From the NCBI GenBank assembly GCA_023407175.1, contig JAEYMU010000024.1:1-64000 (forward strand): a stretch of 64,000 nucleotides of DNA, given 5' to 3'. A program made the translations under genes and the position numbers. Under the pieces are notes generated by a model. The model saw only the letters and a program-made list of their open reading frames with translations. It was not told where the DNA came from and ran no database searches. Positions 19,187 through 27,655 of the stretch are shown one piece after another. Source of the stretch: Bacillota bacterium (GTDB lineage: Bacteria > Bacillota_A > Clostridia > Lachnospirales > Lachnospiraceae). Within the stretch, counting starts at the first letter, position 1. Every line of letters starts with the position of its first letter.

Positions 19187-19903
19187 GTGAGAATACATTA
19201 TTTGCAACATGTTCCCTTTGAAAATCCGGGAATTATATTGAATTGGGCAATGGAACATCAATTTCCCGTGACAGCTACCAAACTTTATGAGGAAACCAGC
19301 TTCCCGAATCAGAGTCAGTTCGACTGGCTGATTGTTATGGGAGGCCCCATGAATATCTATGAGGAGGAGGAATATCCCTGGCTGCGTGAGGAGAAGGAGT
19401 TTATCCGCAGAGCGATTGACGGAGGAAAGGTGGTGCTTGGGCTGTGCCTGGGCGCACAATTAATTGCTGATGTAATTGGCGGAAGGGTGATAAAGAATGA
19501 TTATAAGGAAATTGGATGGTTCCCGGTTACGTTAAGCAGGCAGGCGATGGAATACCCGTTATTTTCTTTTTTGCCTGAAAATCCGGTTGTTTTTGAATGG
19601 CATGGAGATACCTTTGTTGACCTGCCGGAGGAGGCTGTTCTGCTGGCATCGAATGAAGCCTGCAAAAATCAAGCCTTTATGTACCGTGAACGGGTATATG
19701 GCTTCCAGTTCCATCTGGAGAATACTCAAAAAATTATAGAGGATTTGCTGTACCACTGTGCGGAGGAAATACAGCCGGCTCCCTATATCCAGAGAAAAGA
19801 AATTCTTTCCCATCCGGAGTATATCAACCAGGATAATCAATGGATGTTTCAATTTCTTACGAGGCTTGCAGTGATGTTTGACAAAGAAGAGAGATGTGCG
19901 TAA
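19187..19903 (+). CDS. Class I glutamine amidotransferase (GMP synthase-like)
   Basis: 238 residues, GTG start. The triad elements are visible: nucleophile elbow GLCLGAQ (Cys), FQFHLE (His) and a following Glu. IVMGGPMNIYEEEEYPW is typical of the stand-alone GMP-synthase-like amidotransferases. It would cleave glutamine and pass ammonia to an unknown acceptor, or act as a peptidase on gamma-glutamyl compounds. It follows the NifB-like gene by 62 bp on the same strand; membership in the anf operon is inferred from direction and lack of a terminator. A glutamine-cleaving enzyme in a nitrogen-fixation operon could relate to nitrogen status. Confidence 0.8.
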   Translation: MRIHYLQHVPFENPGIILNWAMEHQFPVTATKLYEETSFPNQSQFDWLIVMGGPMNIYEEEEYPWLREEKEFIRRAIDGGKVVLGLCLGAQLIADVIGGRVIKNDYKEIGWFPVTLSRQAMEYPLFSFLPENPVVFEWHGDTFVDLPEEAVLLASNEACKNQAFMYRERVYGFQFHLENTQKIIEDLLYHCAEEIQPAPYIQRKEILSHPEYINQDNQWMFQFLTRLAVMFDKEERCA

Positions 19904-19954
19904 CCTCGTAAACTTGTACTAGGGCTTTAAGCATACTCAGAAATGGAGGAAAGG

Positions 19955-20473
19955 ATGGAGCAAATTCGTTATAAGCAAAGGATCTGCACGGATCAGAATA
20001 AAATAAATGATTTTTTAAGGCAAACCAGAATAGGAGTACTTGGGCTGAATGCCGGAGAGTATCCCTACAGCGTTCCCCTGAATTATATCTGGCATGAGGG
20101 TAAGATATATTTCCATGGGATGGGCAGCGGAAAGAAGACACAGCTTCTTGAGGAGGAGCCGACGGTGAGCTTTACGGTATTTGAAGAGGCAGGAACAGTA
20201 ATGGACCCGGTTCCCTGTCATGCGGATACGGCCTATATGAGTGTCATGCTCTTTGGCCATGCAAAAAAGCTTACGGATTATACGGAGGCGGCAAAGGCAT
20301 TGCAGCTGCTTGTGGAAAAATACATGCCTGGCTTCTATAAGAATCCGATTTCCGCCTCTACAGCGGAGCATTACCGTTCCTCCCATGACAATAGGGCTGT
20401 TGCGGTTTATAAGATTACGCCGGAGGCAATCACGGCAAAGGAAAATACGGCGGAGGAAGCATCCCTGTTTTAG
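19955..20473 (+). CDS. Pyridoxamine 5'-phosphate oxidase-like flavoprotein (NimA-type)
   Basis: 172 residues from ATG 19955 (GGAGG 5 nt upstream; ATG 19943 is contained in that ribosome site region). The split-barrel pattern of NimA/PNPOx-like proteins is clear: GVLGLNAGEYPYSVPLNYIW, IYFHGMGSGKKTQLLEEEP, VSFTVFEE and MSVMLFGHAKKL. Relatives bind FMN or F420 and reduce small molecules or detoxify nitro compounds. Its substrate is unknown. It lies in the gene run after anfK, so a redox role connected with FeFe nitrogenase is possible but unproven. Confidence 0.8.
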   Translation: MEQIRYKQRICTDQNKINDFLRQTRIGVLGLNAGEYPYSVPLNYIWHEGKIYFHGMGSGKKTQLLEEEPTVSFTVFEEAGTVMDPVPCHADTAYMSVMLFGHAKKLTDYTEAAKALQLLVEKYMPGFYKNPISASTAEHYRSSHDNRAVAVYKITPEAITAKENTAEEASLF

Positions 20474-20505
20474 CAGATGCAAGGTTTAGAAAGGAGCTTG
20501 ATGCC

Positions 20506-21462
20506 ATGAAGGCTGTAGAACAATATAATCTTAAGGGTATTACAAGCGATACGGTTTATTCCACAGGTGAGCTAAAGGAATGTAAACTGGAGGAATATAA
20601 TGAAATACGGGTACGGCAGAACACCTATACTCCAAGATACAAAGGAGCAGATGAACGGAAGAAGGATAATAAGGCACTTTCCTTTTATGAAAGCGGCAAT
20701 ATCAAGAGTATAGCGCTGGAGGAACAGACCGAGATCATAACCCCCATCGGAAGCACGCCGGCGGAGTTGGTTACATTTTATGAGGACGGAAGCATCGACA
20801 GCCTATTTCCGTGCAATGGGCAGCTTGGCTTTGGCTGGTCCGAGGAGGATGAAGAAAAGCTGCAGATGGAACAGGAGTTTTCCCTTGCCTTTGCCAGCTT
20901 CCATACAAAAATCATCGGCGTACGTTTTTATCAGAGTCAAAAGCTGAAAAGCATAATTCTATGGCCGAAAAGTAATGTGGAAATTCAAACTCCGCTGGGA
21001 GTGTATCCGGTGCGCGTCGGCCTGAGGATGTATGAGGATGGTACGCTGGAATCCTTTGAGCCGGCAAGGCCGATCGCCCTTAAAACTCCCATCGGAGAGA
21101 TTATTGCTTTTGATCAGAATGCTCTGGGGATGGATGCGGACTACAATTCCGTAAATTTCTATTGGGACGGAAGGCTTCGCAGTGTTTCAACCAACAGTGA
21201 TATTGTGGTAAATGACAGGAATACGGGGGAACGTACCATCATATATCAGCAGCTAAGACTGGATATGATTTCAGGAGAGATGGTCAAGCTTCCCATCATC
21301 GTAGAATTTCAGGAGGATAAGGTCATTATTGATAATGGAAGCGAAAAGAAGTCCTTTTTGATTTCTGCTTCCAAATTTCTTTTCCTGCATGACGGGAGCT
21401 TTCGGGACAAAAAGTGCAGTCCGGGCAGTGACTGTTCCGGCTGCGGTGCGGCCTGTATGTAA
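20506..21462 (+). CDS. MORN-like repeat protein with Cys-rich tail, anf-linked
   Basis: 318 residues; I do not recognise a named family. At least five short repeats of the form [F/Y]-x-x-G-x-[I/L]-x-S are seen (ALSFYESGNIKSIAL, VTFYEDGSIDSLFP, GLRMYEDGTLESFEP, VNFYWDGRLRSVST), like MORN or toxin-type repeats forming a beta-solenoid. The last 17 residues are Cys-rich (KKCSPGSDCSGCGAACM; four Cys), which could bind a metal or an iron-sulfur cluster. Start ATG 20506 has AAAGGAG upstream. It precedes anfO, so a role in cofactor handling is inferred only from context. Confidence 0.75.
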   Translation: MKAVEQYNLKGITSDTVYSTGELKECKLEEYNEIRVRQNTYTPRYKGADERKKDNKALSFYESGNIKSIALEEQTEIITPIGSTPAELVTFYEDGSIDSLFPCNGQLGFGWSEEDEEKLQMEQEFSLAFASFHTKIIGVRFYQSQKLKSIILWPKSNVEIQTPLGVYPVRVGLRMYEDGTLESFEPARPIALKTPIGEIIAFDQNALGMDADYNSVNFYWDGRLRSVSTNSDIVVNDRNTGERTIIYQQLRLDMISGEMVKLPIIVEFQEDKVIIDNGSEKKSFLISASKFLFLHDGSFRDKKCSPGSDCSGCGAACM

Positions 21463-21517
21463 TTTGAGGCCGTATAGGCGGCAGGCCATATTAACAGATA
21501 CGGAAATGAGGTGGAAT

Positions 21518-22129
21518 ATGGAAATCGCAGTACTGGTTGACTCTGAGGGGAAAACCACCGGCTTTGAGAACAATGGAATGATACGTATTTATATAAGAAC
21601 AGAGGAGCGTTGGATCGTAAAGAAGCAGCTGGAATATGATGTCACGAAAATATCGGACGGCCCAGGGCTTCGCAGGGAGATTAAAACGATTATCGCATGG
21701 ATGGAGAATTGTAAGCTTTTTGTGGTGAACAGAATCAGGGGAGTTCATTATATTGCCTTTGAAGAATATCAGGTATCCTTATTGGAGATCACCGGTATTC
21801 CCGAAAGCTTTCTGGAGGATATCAGGGAATGTGTGGAGCATCGTAGAACCGGGCAGGAAATCCCGCTGGAGCATAATGCAATCTATGAGATGCAGCCGGG
21901 AAGCTTTCATACCGATTTGCGCGATGTTATGCATGGGAACACCTCCTATAACTCCAAGCAGCTTTTGATCCCTTTTATTAAGGGACGTAAATTTAACAGT
22001 CTGGAAATTATATGCGAGCATATTCCAAAATGGCTGGAAAAGGAAGCGGGTGATATGGGTGTAGTACTTTCGGTAGAGAAATTCAAGGATTGTATGAAGG
22101 TCAAGGTATATCAGGTCAAGAGCCGATAA
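21518..22129 (+). CDS. anfO: AnfO family protein, FeFe-nitrogenase accessory
   Basis: 203 residues. The N-terminal half matches AnfO of anfHDGKOR operons (MEIAVLVDSEGKTTGFENNG, a central IIAWMENCKLFVVNRIRGVH and an EEYQVSLLEITG segment). AnfO is needed for diazotrophic growth with the Fe nitrogenase in other bacteria; its biochemistry is unsettled. Start 21518 has GAGGTGG just upstream. The long upstream in-frame extension to 21389 overlaps the MORN-like gene and was rejected. It is the last gene of the run and converges on the XRE-cupin gene. I see no separate anfR. Confidence 0.85.
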   Translation: MEIAVLVDSEGKTTGFENNGMIRIYIRTEERWIVKKQLEYDVTKISDGPGLRREIKTIIAWMENCKLFVVNRIRGVHYIAFEEYQVSLLEITGIPESFLEDIRECVEHRRTGQEIPLEHNAIYEMQPGSFHTDLRDVMHGNTSYNSKQLLIPFIKGRKFNSLEIICEHIPKWLEKEAGDMGVVLSVEKFKDCMKVKVYQVKSR

Positions 22130-22188
22130 GTCTGCCGTAACGGGAGGAAGGCTCATCCCAAGCAGGTGCTGCTTGCCTTGCGAAAGCA

Positions 22189-22728
22189 TCAGAAGCTGGG
22201 CGGGGTGGAAATCCATAGCAGCGTAGCGCCCGTTTTATCGGAGGCAGTGATATAGTGCTGCTTGTTTGCTGTAAAATAAAAGGATTCTCCCTTTTTCACC
22301 TTATAGGTCCGGTTACCGATATGCAGTACGATACTTCCATTTAAGACATAGCCGAATTCCTCACCCTCATGGGGGTTATCGGGATAGGTGGAGCCGCCCA
22401 CATCCAGTGTTAGAAGAATGGGCTCCATGATGTTCTTTTGCGCATTCGGTATAATCCATTTTACCTGGTTTTTAAGCTCGGCATCATATTTTTCAAAATA
22501 ATCCGTCTTTTTAAATACTACCTGCTCCGAGGTGGTACCGCTGAAGAACTCCTCCAGATTCGTTCCGAGGCATTGCAAAATATCAACAAGGGTTGCGATG
22601 GAGGGAGAGGTCAGATCGCGCTCCAGCTGTGAGATAAAGCCCTTTGACAGCTCTGCCCGGTCTGCAAGCTCCTCCTGGGTCAGACTTTTTTGTATTCTTA
22701 ATTCTTTAATCTTGGCTCCGATATGCAT
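22189..22728 (-). CDS. XRE-family HTH regulator with C-terminal cupin
   Basis: 179 residues. HTH_3 at residues 1-60 (IKELRIQKSLTQEELADRAE, then LSKGFISQLERDLTSPSIAT), cupin_2 at about 100-175 (GGSTYPDNPHEGEEFGYVLN, KGESFYFTANKQHY). The family (PuuR/SutR-like) senses small ligands such as polyamines or sulfur metabolites; the ligand here is unknown. It is convergent with anfO, with 59 bp between stops, so it is not part of the anf operon. A perfect GTTTAG-N5-CTAAAC repeat lies 42 bp upstream of its start. Confidence 0.88.
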   Translation of the reverse strand: MHIGAKIKELRIQKSLTQEELADRAELSKGFISQLERDLTSPSIATLVDILQCLGTNLEEFFSGTTSEQVVFKKTDYFEKYDAELKNQVKWIIPNAQKNIMEPILLTLDVGGSTYPDNPHEGEEFGYVLNGSIVLHIGNRTYKVKKGESFYFTANKQHYITASDKTGATLLWISTPPSF

Positions 22729-22769
22729 AACGCAGTTCCTTTCGGTATCTTACTCATAATAAACCTGAA

Positions 22770-22786
22770 GTTTAGCTGTACTAAAC
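22770..22786 (-). promoter_or_regulatory. Putative autoregulatory operator of the XRE-cupin gene
   Basis: GTTTAG-CTGTA-CTAAAC, a perfect 6-bp inverted repeat directly upstream of the regulator, size fitting an XRE dimer. Confidence 0.45.
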
Positions 22787-22881
22787 CGCGGTAACAATTC
22801 AATTATAGCTGGATAATCCTGCTTGTCAATTATTTTTCCAATTAGCTTAGCATTATAAAATACAATCGTCTGCACAGGATT

Positions 22882-23097
22882 TTAAAGGAGCGGCCCCAGT
22901 AATTCGTTATTGCTTCCATTGTTTGATTCATGATCCGATTTATTTTCCTTCAGTTCCCGGTAAGTCAGCACCGTTGCCAGTGTATCGCCAAGCTGGCTGA
23001 ATACAGAGGCCATTAGGGTGATATCGTCGGTAGAGCAGCTTTTTGAGATACCGCAGGCAGCAGCAGTGACAAGAGCGATTAATTCACATTCATCCAT
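22882..23097 (-). CDS. Small conserved Clostridia-type protein (DUF6774-like)
   Basis: 71 residues from ATG 23097 (MDECELIALVTAAACGISKS); a GTG at 23124 would add nine residues. The pattern of a short acidic start, LMASVFSQLGDTLATVL and a polar tail resembles small DUF6774-type proteins of Clostridia, recognised from memory only. No membrane span or catalytic motif. Function unknown. It stands alone between the XRE-cupin gene and aroC, both on the same strand. Confidence 0.6.
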   Translation of the reverse strand: MDECELIALVTAAACGISKSCSTDDITLMASVFSQLGDTLATVLTYRELKENKSDHESNNGSNNELLGPLL

Positions 23098-23251
23098 ATT
23101 TTCCAATCTGCCATAGGCCAGCACAATCGGGCAGTATATATCAAGATAGAATTAGGGGCTGGCATAGCTGTCTGCTATGGCGGGTAATATCACAATTATT
23201 ATATGATTTTATTGGTTGGAAGGTGTTGGGGTTTCTGTCTGACGTTCTTTA

Positions 23252-24358
23252 CTACTTCCTTTTATAAAAATCTTTAATCCGGTCAAGGCGGGAGGTCATT
23301 CCGGTAAAAAGCTGGTCTACTAAGGTTATGGCAACCATGGATTCCACAACGACCACAGCCCGCGGTACGATAATCGGGTCATGGCGTCCTTTGATTTGTA
23401 TTTCAATATTTTCATGTTCGGCATTTACTGTATTCTGAGGGCGGAAGATGGAGGGTGTCGGTTTTACAGCAGCTCGAAGGATGATATCCGCTCCGTCACT
23501 GATTCCCCCGAGGATTCCTCCTGCATGATTGGTAATTTTGGATATCCTCTGGCTTTCGTCATGGACAAAGCCGTCATTATTCTCGGCTCCGGTGAGTAAG
23601 GCTGCCTGAAAGCCATCGCCGATTTCAATTCCTTTTATGGCTCCGATGGACATGACCGCCCTTGCCAGGGAGGCATCCAGCTTATGAAAAACAGGTTCAC
23701 CGATACCGGCAGGCATTCCGGTTACAATGCATTCAATAATTCCGCCAACGGAATTATGCTCTTTCATCTGGGCAAGCAGATAGTCCTCTGCCTGTTCGGA
23801 GGCCTTGGGATCGGGCATATAGAGAGGACTGGCGCAGGTTTGGTCAAGGTCGGCTCTTGCCGGATCAATGGTGACAGGTCCGATTGCCTTTGTATAGGCC
23901 CGGACAAGGATTCCAAGCTCGGATAAAATTGCGCAGGCAATTGCTCCTGCCGCAACCCTCCCTATGGTTTCCCGGCCTGAGGAGCGTCCGCCGCCGCGAT
24001 AATCACGAAAGCCGTATTTCTGGTCAAAGGTATAATCAGCATGACCGGGACGGTAGGCAGCAGCAATCTGGCTATAGTCTGCCGAATGCTGGTTTTCATT
24101 ATAAACTGCCATAGAGATGGGAGTGCCGGTGGTACGGCCTTCGAAAATACCGGATAGGATATGGACCTTGTCCGCTTCCTTGCGCGGGGTGGAATATTTG
24201 GTCTGACCGGGCTTTCTGCGATCCAGATAGGTCTGAATATACTCTTCCTTCAGCGATAAACCGGCAGGGCAGCCGTCCACTACGGCTCCGATACCATTTC
24301 CATGGGATTCTCCCCAGGTAGTTACTGTAAATATATTTCCGTATACGGAACCTGACAT
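23252..24358 (-). CDS. aroC: Chorismate synthase AroC
   Basis: 368 residues, normal for the family. It converts 5-enolpyruvylshikimate-3-phosphate to chorismate with reduced FMN, the last step of the shikimate route. Signatures: TVTTWGESHGNGIGAVVDGC, RPGHADYTFDQKYGFRDYRG, GGRSSGRETIGRVAAGAIA and the late KPTPSIFRPQNTV, ending GRHDPIIVPRAVVVVE. ATG 24358 has GGAG upstream. No other aro gene is adjacent. The 258-bp upstream region holds two perfect hairpins. Confidence 0.95.
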   Translation of the reverse strand: MSGSVYGNIFTVTTWGESHGNGIGAVVDGCPAGLSLKEEYIQTYLDRRKPGQTKYSTPRKEADKVHILSGIFEGRTTGTPISMAVYNENQHSADYSQIAAAYRPGHADYTFDQKYGFRDYRGGGRSSGRETIGRVAAGAIACAILSELGILVRAYTKAIGPVTIDPARADLDQTCASPLYMPDPKASEQAEDYLLAQMKEHNSVGGIIECIVTGMPAGIGEPVFHKLDASLARAVMSIGAIKGIEIGDGFQAALLTGAENNDGFVHDESQRISKITNHAGGILGGISDGADIILRAAVKPTPSIFRPQNTVNAEHENIEIQIKGRHDPIIVPRAVVVVESMVAITLVDQLFTGMTSRLDRIKDFYKRK

Positions 24359-24453
24359 AGCATCACTCCATCCTTGTATTTTCCGCGTTTTTGATGCGGC
24401 TTAATATCCTGCCGCTTTTTGCGGAAGTGTTCGCCTAAATTTATACCCGTGCA

Positions 24454-24513
24454 TATCGCAAGCGTGCTTGCGATACTGCTTTAATAAAGAGTTTGAAGGT
24501 TTACCTTCAAACT
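24454..24513. repeat. Two adjacent perfect hairpins upstream of aroC
   Basis: TATCGCAAGC-GT-GCTTGCGATA (24454-24475) and AGTTTGAAGG-TTTA-CCTTCAAACT (24490-24513), each with a 10-bp stem. Neither ends in a T-run on either strand. They lie in the region between the aroC start and the small + strand gene at 24617. Confidence 0.6.
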
Positions 24514-24616
24514 TATCCATAGTATATAAGAAATAAAAATTACTTTCAATCATTTTGAAGACATTTATAAAAAATTATCATATATTGAAATGATAATATA
24601 AATTTTGAGGCATAGG

Positions 24617-24814
24617 ATGGGTGAACATTATTATCGCTTGGGTAAATTTTCTGAAATTCCGTTAGAGGGCAAAAGAGATGCAACACAGTCAAAGGATGTT
24701 ATGAAAGAGTATAAGAGTAATAAAAGGGATGATGATTTGATCATTGAGGATAATACAGTATATGAAATAGACAGGGAATGTTATGACAGAATTAAGAAGC
24801 AGAAAAAAAGATAG
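24617..24814 (+). CDS. Small hydrophilic hypothetical protein
   Basis: 65 residues (MGEHYYRLGKFSEIPLEGKR...), rich in Lys, Asp and Glu, no membrane span. ATG 24617 has GAGG 6 nt upstream; the TTG at 24605 is less likely. I do not recognise the family. A clear bidirectional terminator follows. Confidence 0.6.
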   Translation: MGEHYYRLGKFSEIPLEGKRDATQSKDVMKEYKSNKRDDDLIIEDNTVYEIDRECYDRIKKQKKR

Positions 24815-24879
24815 CTGATTTTATCGCTGCAGCTGATCGACAGCGTTGCTTCCTATAAATAATAAATATATTAAAAAGA

Positions 24880-24909
24880 AAAGGCTGCGAATAACGCAGC
24901 CTTTCTTTT
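24880..24909. terminator. Bidirectional terminator between convergent small genes
   Basis: AAAGGCTGCG-AATAA-CGCAGCCTTT with T-rich sequence on the + side and an A-run before it for the other strand; it serves the genes at 24617 and 25167. Confidence 0.85.
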
Positions 24910-24945
24910 ACGTTTGTAGTTCAGGATAGTGATAAGGAACAGATT

Positions 24946-25167
24946 TTAGAAGAAGCCACCTGATCCACCACCGCAGCAGCAAAGGAGAATGATAATCAGG
25001 AAAATGCAACCGCAGCCGTCGCCCCCAAAGCCGCCACCGCTTCCGCCGAAGAATCCGCCATTACCACCACCGCAGCAACAACATAATAAAAGTATGAGGA
25101 TAATAATCCAACAACAATCGTTACCGCTTCCTTGGTCATTGCAATGTGTTGCTTGTAAATCACTCAT
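24946..25167 (-). CDS. Small Gly/Cys-rich hydrophobic protein with internal repeat
   Basis: 73 residues with AGGAGG 7 nt upstream of ATG 25167. After a polar start with two Cys come two similar modules: CCWIIILILLLCCCCGGG then GGFFGGSGGGFGG, and CGCIFLIIILLCCCGGGSGG then FF at the C-terminus. Thirteen cysteines flank two short hydrophobic segments, each followed by Gly-rich tracts. I do not recognise a characterised family. Membrane association, palmitoyl-like lipidation or coat-type cross-linking are possible readings but not supported by anything beyond composition. Confidence 0.75.
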   Translation of the reverse strand: MSDLQATHCNDQGSGNDCCWIIILILLLCCCCGGGNGGFFGGSGGGFGGDGCGCIFLIIILLCCCGGGSGGFF

Positions 25168-25407
25168 TGTATGTTCCTCCTAATAATAATTACAATGTAT
25201 CATATGAAGTTGAGCTTGGCTGATTTCCTAATTTTAAAAATAAATATAGAATTTTTTGTAGACGATATCAGGGAAATAGGGGGTGGGATTTGCTGTGATT
25301 TAGAGAATTTTGCGATGTCCCAACTTTTAGCCGACAGATTATTTACAAGGCACCTGATATACTTTATAATATTGTGAAATACAAATAAGGGTGCAGGTGT
25401 TTTTATT

Positions 25408-26334
25408 ATGCTTTATACACTGGGAGTTAACTATTATAGCGGATACATATTGCATATGTCGGTTACAAAGGGGCTGGCATCTCTTGGACAAGGGGAAGCG
25501 GAGGGTTACTATAAAATTATTTATATAAAATCCGGTCCCTGTAACTTTGTTCTGAATGAGAAGGAATTTATCCTGACCGGAGCCTGTGTTATCTGCATGA
25601 ATGATGAGGATACTATCCTGTTTCGCAGAGTCTGCGAGGAGGATGTCAGCATCCTGTGGTTTAAGCCAAATGTGATTAATTCAAAGCTTTCGATTAAGGT
25701 AATTAATAATCCCAACCGCAGGCTTACAACTACGGAACATCAGGATATCTATTACCTGAACCAGTTCGTGAAGGAGGCCAAGGTATCTGCAAAGGTTTTA
25801 TCGCTGCATACAATGGAGGCGTCGGGAATCGAGTATAGGCTGCAAATGATCGGGGAACTGTTAGTGAAGCAGGATTCGCCCACCTGGCCGTGCAAAAGCA
25901 GGTCTTATTTGCTGGAGATATTATTCTGCCTTACAAGGCAGGAGGAGGCCGAAGAGGAAAATTTACCGGTTCCCTTTTATGAAAGAGATGCCCGTTTCGC
26001 CTTTGATGTCATTTATTATCTCCAATCCTGCTATAACGAGAAAATTACCATTGAAAGACTCACTGAGCAGTTTCATACAAACCGTACAACACTATTAAGT
26101 GATTTTAAGAAGGCTACAGGGCTGTCGGTAAACCGGTATCTGGTAGAGCTCCGCCTTAAGATGGCCATTATGCTGCTTCGGGATACGGAGCTTTCGGTGG
26201 AGGAAATCAGCGGACGGACAGGCTTTCACGATATCAGTTATTTCAGTAAGGTTTTTAAAAGAAGGCTATCCTGTACCCCTTCGGAATATAGAAAAATTAA
26301 TAAATGTGATCCCTACGGCAATAAATATTCCTGA
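25408..26334 (+). CDS. AraC family transcriptional regulator
   Basis: 308 residues. N-terminal cupin-like sensing region (residues about 1-150, YIKSGPCNFVLNEKEFILTG) and C-terminal double HTH (ITIERLTEQFHTNRTTLLSD; VEEISGRTGFHDISYFSKVF; SCTPSEYRK). The effector is unknown. It is followed 80 bp downstream by a subtilase gene on the same strand. The region between this gene and the Gly/Cys-rich gene (about 240 bp) is AT-rich without further signals. Confidence 0.88.
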   Translation: MLYTLGVNYYSGYILHMSVTKGLASLGQGEAEGYYKIIYIKSGPCNFVLNEKEFILTGACVICMNDEDTILFRRVCEEDVSILWFKPNVINSKLSIKVINNPNRRLTTTEHQDIYYLNQFVKEAKVSAKVLSLHTMEASGIEYRLQMIGELLVKQDSPTWPCKSRSYLLEILFCLTRQEEAEEENLPVPFYERDARFAFDVIYYLQSCYNEKITIERLTEQFHTNRTTLLSDFKKATGLSVNRYLVELRLKMAIMLLRDTELSVEEISGRTGFHDISYFSKVFKRRLSCTPSEYRKINKCDPYGNKYS

Positions 26335-26413
26335 TGAAAATTACGGGATATGGGTGTGTATATTGGTAAAGCTGTCGGAATAGGATAATAAAAAAGACAG
26401 TGGAGTCCTTTCG

Positions 26414-27577
26414 ATGAATAAAGGAGATAAGCTTCAGGTCATTATACACTGCGAAGAATACGAGGCCAGACAGCAGTTTATCGAAAGTCTGGGACATATC
26501 ATATATAAGCTCCCGATGATAGGAGCATATGTAATTGAACTGGACCGGGATGGGCTGGAATATGTGAAATCGATGGAAGGGCTTCTTGCCATGGAATTGG
26601 ATACCCATATTACAGCGCAGATGAACCGGGTCGGGGATATTATCGAATGCCATTATGCCCATGAACACCGGTATTATGGCAGGGGTGTCGGAGTGGCTGT
26701 GGTGGATACCGGCATAGCACTGCATAAGGATTTTACCGAGGGCGGGAGCCGGGTGATTGCCTTTAAGGATTTTATAAATCAGAAGACAGAGGCCTATGAT
26801 GACAACGGACATGGAACTCATGTAGCCGGGATTATCGGAGGAAACGGTTATTCCTCCAAGGGTAAATATATGGGGATTGCACCCGAATGTAATTTTATCG
26901 GGGTTAAGGTACTGGATCACCGTGGCGACGGCAATATCTCAGATGTGCTTGCGGGACTGCAATGGATTATCGATAATAAAAAAAAATACAATATCAGGGT
27001 TGTCAACATATCCGTAGGGACCTCCTCCAAGGATAATCTGGATGAGAATTCCCTGCTGGTACAGGGTGTAAATGCTGTATGGGACAATGGAATTGTGGTA
27101 GTGGTGGCGGCAGGAAACAATGGGCCCGGCCCCATGTCCATCTCGACGCCGGGTATCAGCAGAAAGGTTATTACGGTAGGCTCCTCGGATGACAATATTA
27201 CCGCAGAGGTTTATGGCAGCGGCAGAACGAAGGATTATTCCGGCAGGGGGCCGACTCCCTTTTGCATCAAGAAGCCCGATATTGTTGCACCCGGCTCCAA
27301 TATCATATCCTGTAATATCAGCCGGTACGGGGCGAGAACCAAGAATGGAGAAATCCGGCTGTCAGCCAGCGACTCTCCCATGATGTATACCATAAAAAGC
27401 GGAACCTCAATGGCAACGCCGGTTGTATCCGGCGCAATTGCACTCCTGCTTTCCGCACACCCTGAGCTTACCAACAGGGATGTCAAGCTGCGGCTTCGGG
27501 GCAGCGCGGTTGATTTGGGACAGCATTGGGAAAAGCAGGGCTGGGGACTGCTGAATGTAAGAAGGCTTTTGGAATAG
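26414..27577 (+). CDS. S8 family serine peptidase (subtilisin-like, no signal peptide)
   Basis: 387 residues. Catalytic triad in family contexts: Asp98 (VAVVDTGIALHKDF), His133 (DDNGHGTHVAGIIGGNG) and Ser332 (KSGTSMATPVVSGAIA); oxyanion-hole Asn in VVVAAGNNGPGP. Residues 1-80 resemble an inhibitor-I9-like propeptide region. No signal peptide or membrane segment is seen, so it resembles intracellular-type subtilases of Clostridia. RBS GGAG is upstream of ATG 26414. Confidence 0.9.
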   Translation: MNKGDKLQVIIHCEEYEARQQFIESLGHIIYKLPMIGAYVIELDRDGLEYVKSMEGLLAMELDTHITAQMNRVGDIIECHYAHEHRYYGRGVGVAVVDTGIALHKDFTEGGSRVIAFKDFINQKTEAYDDNGHGTHVAGIIGGNGYSSKGKYMGIAPECNFIGVKVLDHRGDGNISDVLAGLQWIIDNKKKYNIRVVNISVGTSSKDNLDENSLLVQGVNAVWDNGIVVVVAAGNNGPGPMSISTPGISRKVITVGSSDDNITAEVYGSGRTKDYSGRGPTPFCIKKPDIVAPGSNIISCNISRYGARTKNGEIRLSASDSPMMYTIKSGTSMATPVVSGAIALLLSAHPELTNRDVKLRLRGSAVDLGQHWEKQGWGLLNVRRLLE

Positions 27578-27591
27578 CAGGCATAGGGAAT

Positions 27592-27645
27592 AAAAAAACG
27601 AGGGTGCCTCAAAGGTTGATTATCTGACTTTTGAGACACCCTCCA
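27592..27645 (-). terminator. Terminator of the PadR/HAAS operon
   Basis: GAGGGTGCCTCAAA / TTTTGAGACACCCTC form a long hairpin; on the minus strand it is followed by a run of seven T (27592-27598). It also separates the convergent subtilase gene. Confidence 0.8.
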
Positions 27646-27655
27646 TTATGCGGTT

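Noticed and set aside
25171..25377. Open frame on the + strand before the AraC gene
   Set aside because: TTG start inside the promoter region of the Gly/Cys-rich gene, no ribosome site, AT-rich composition.
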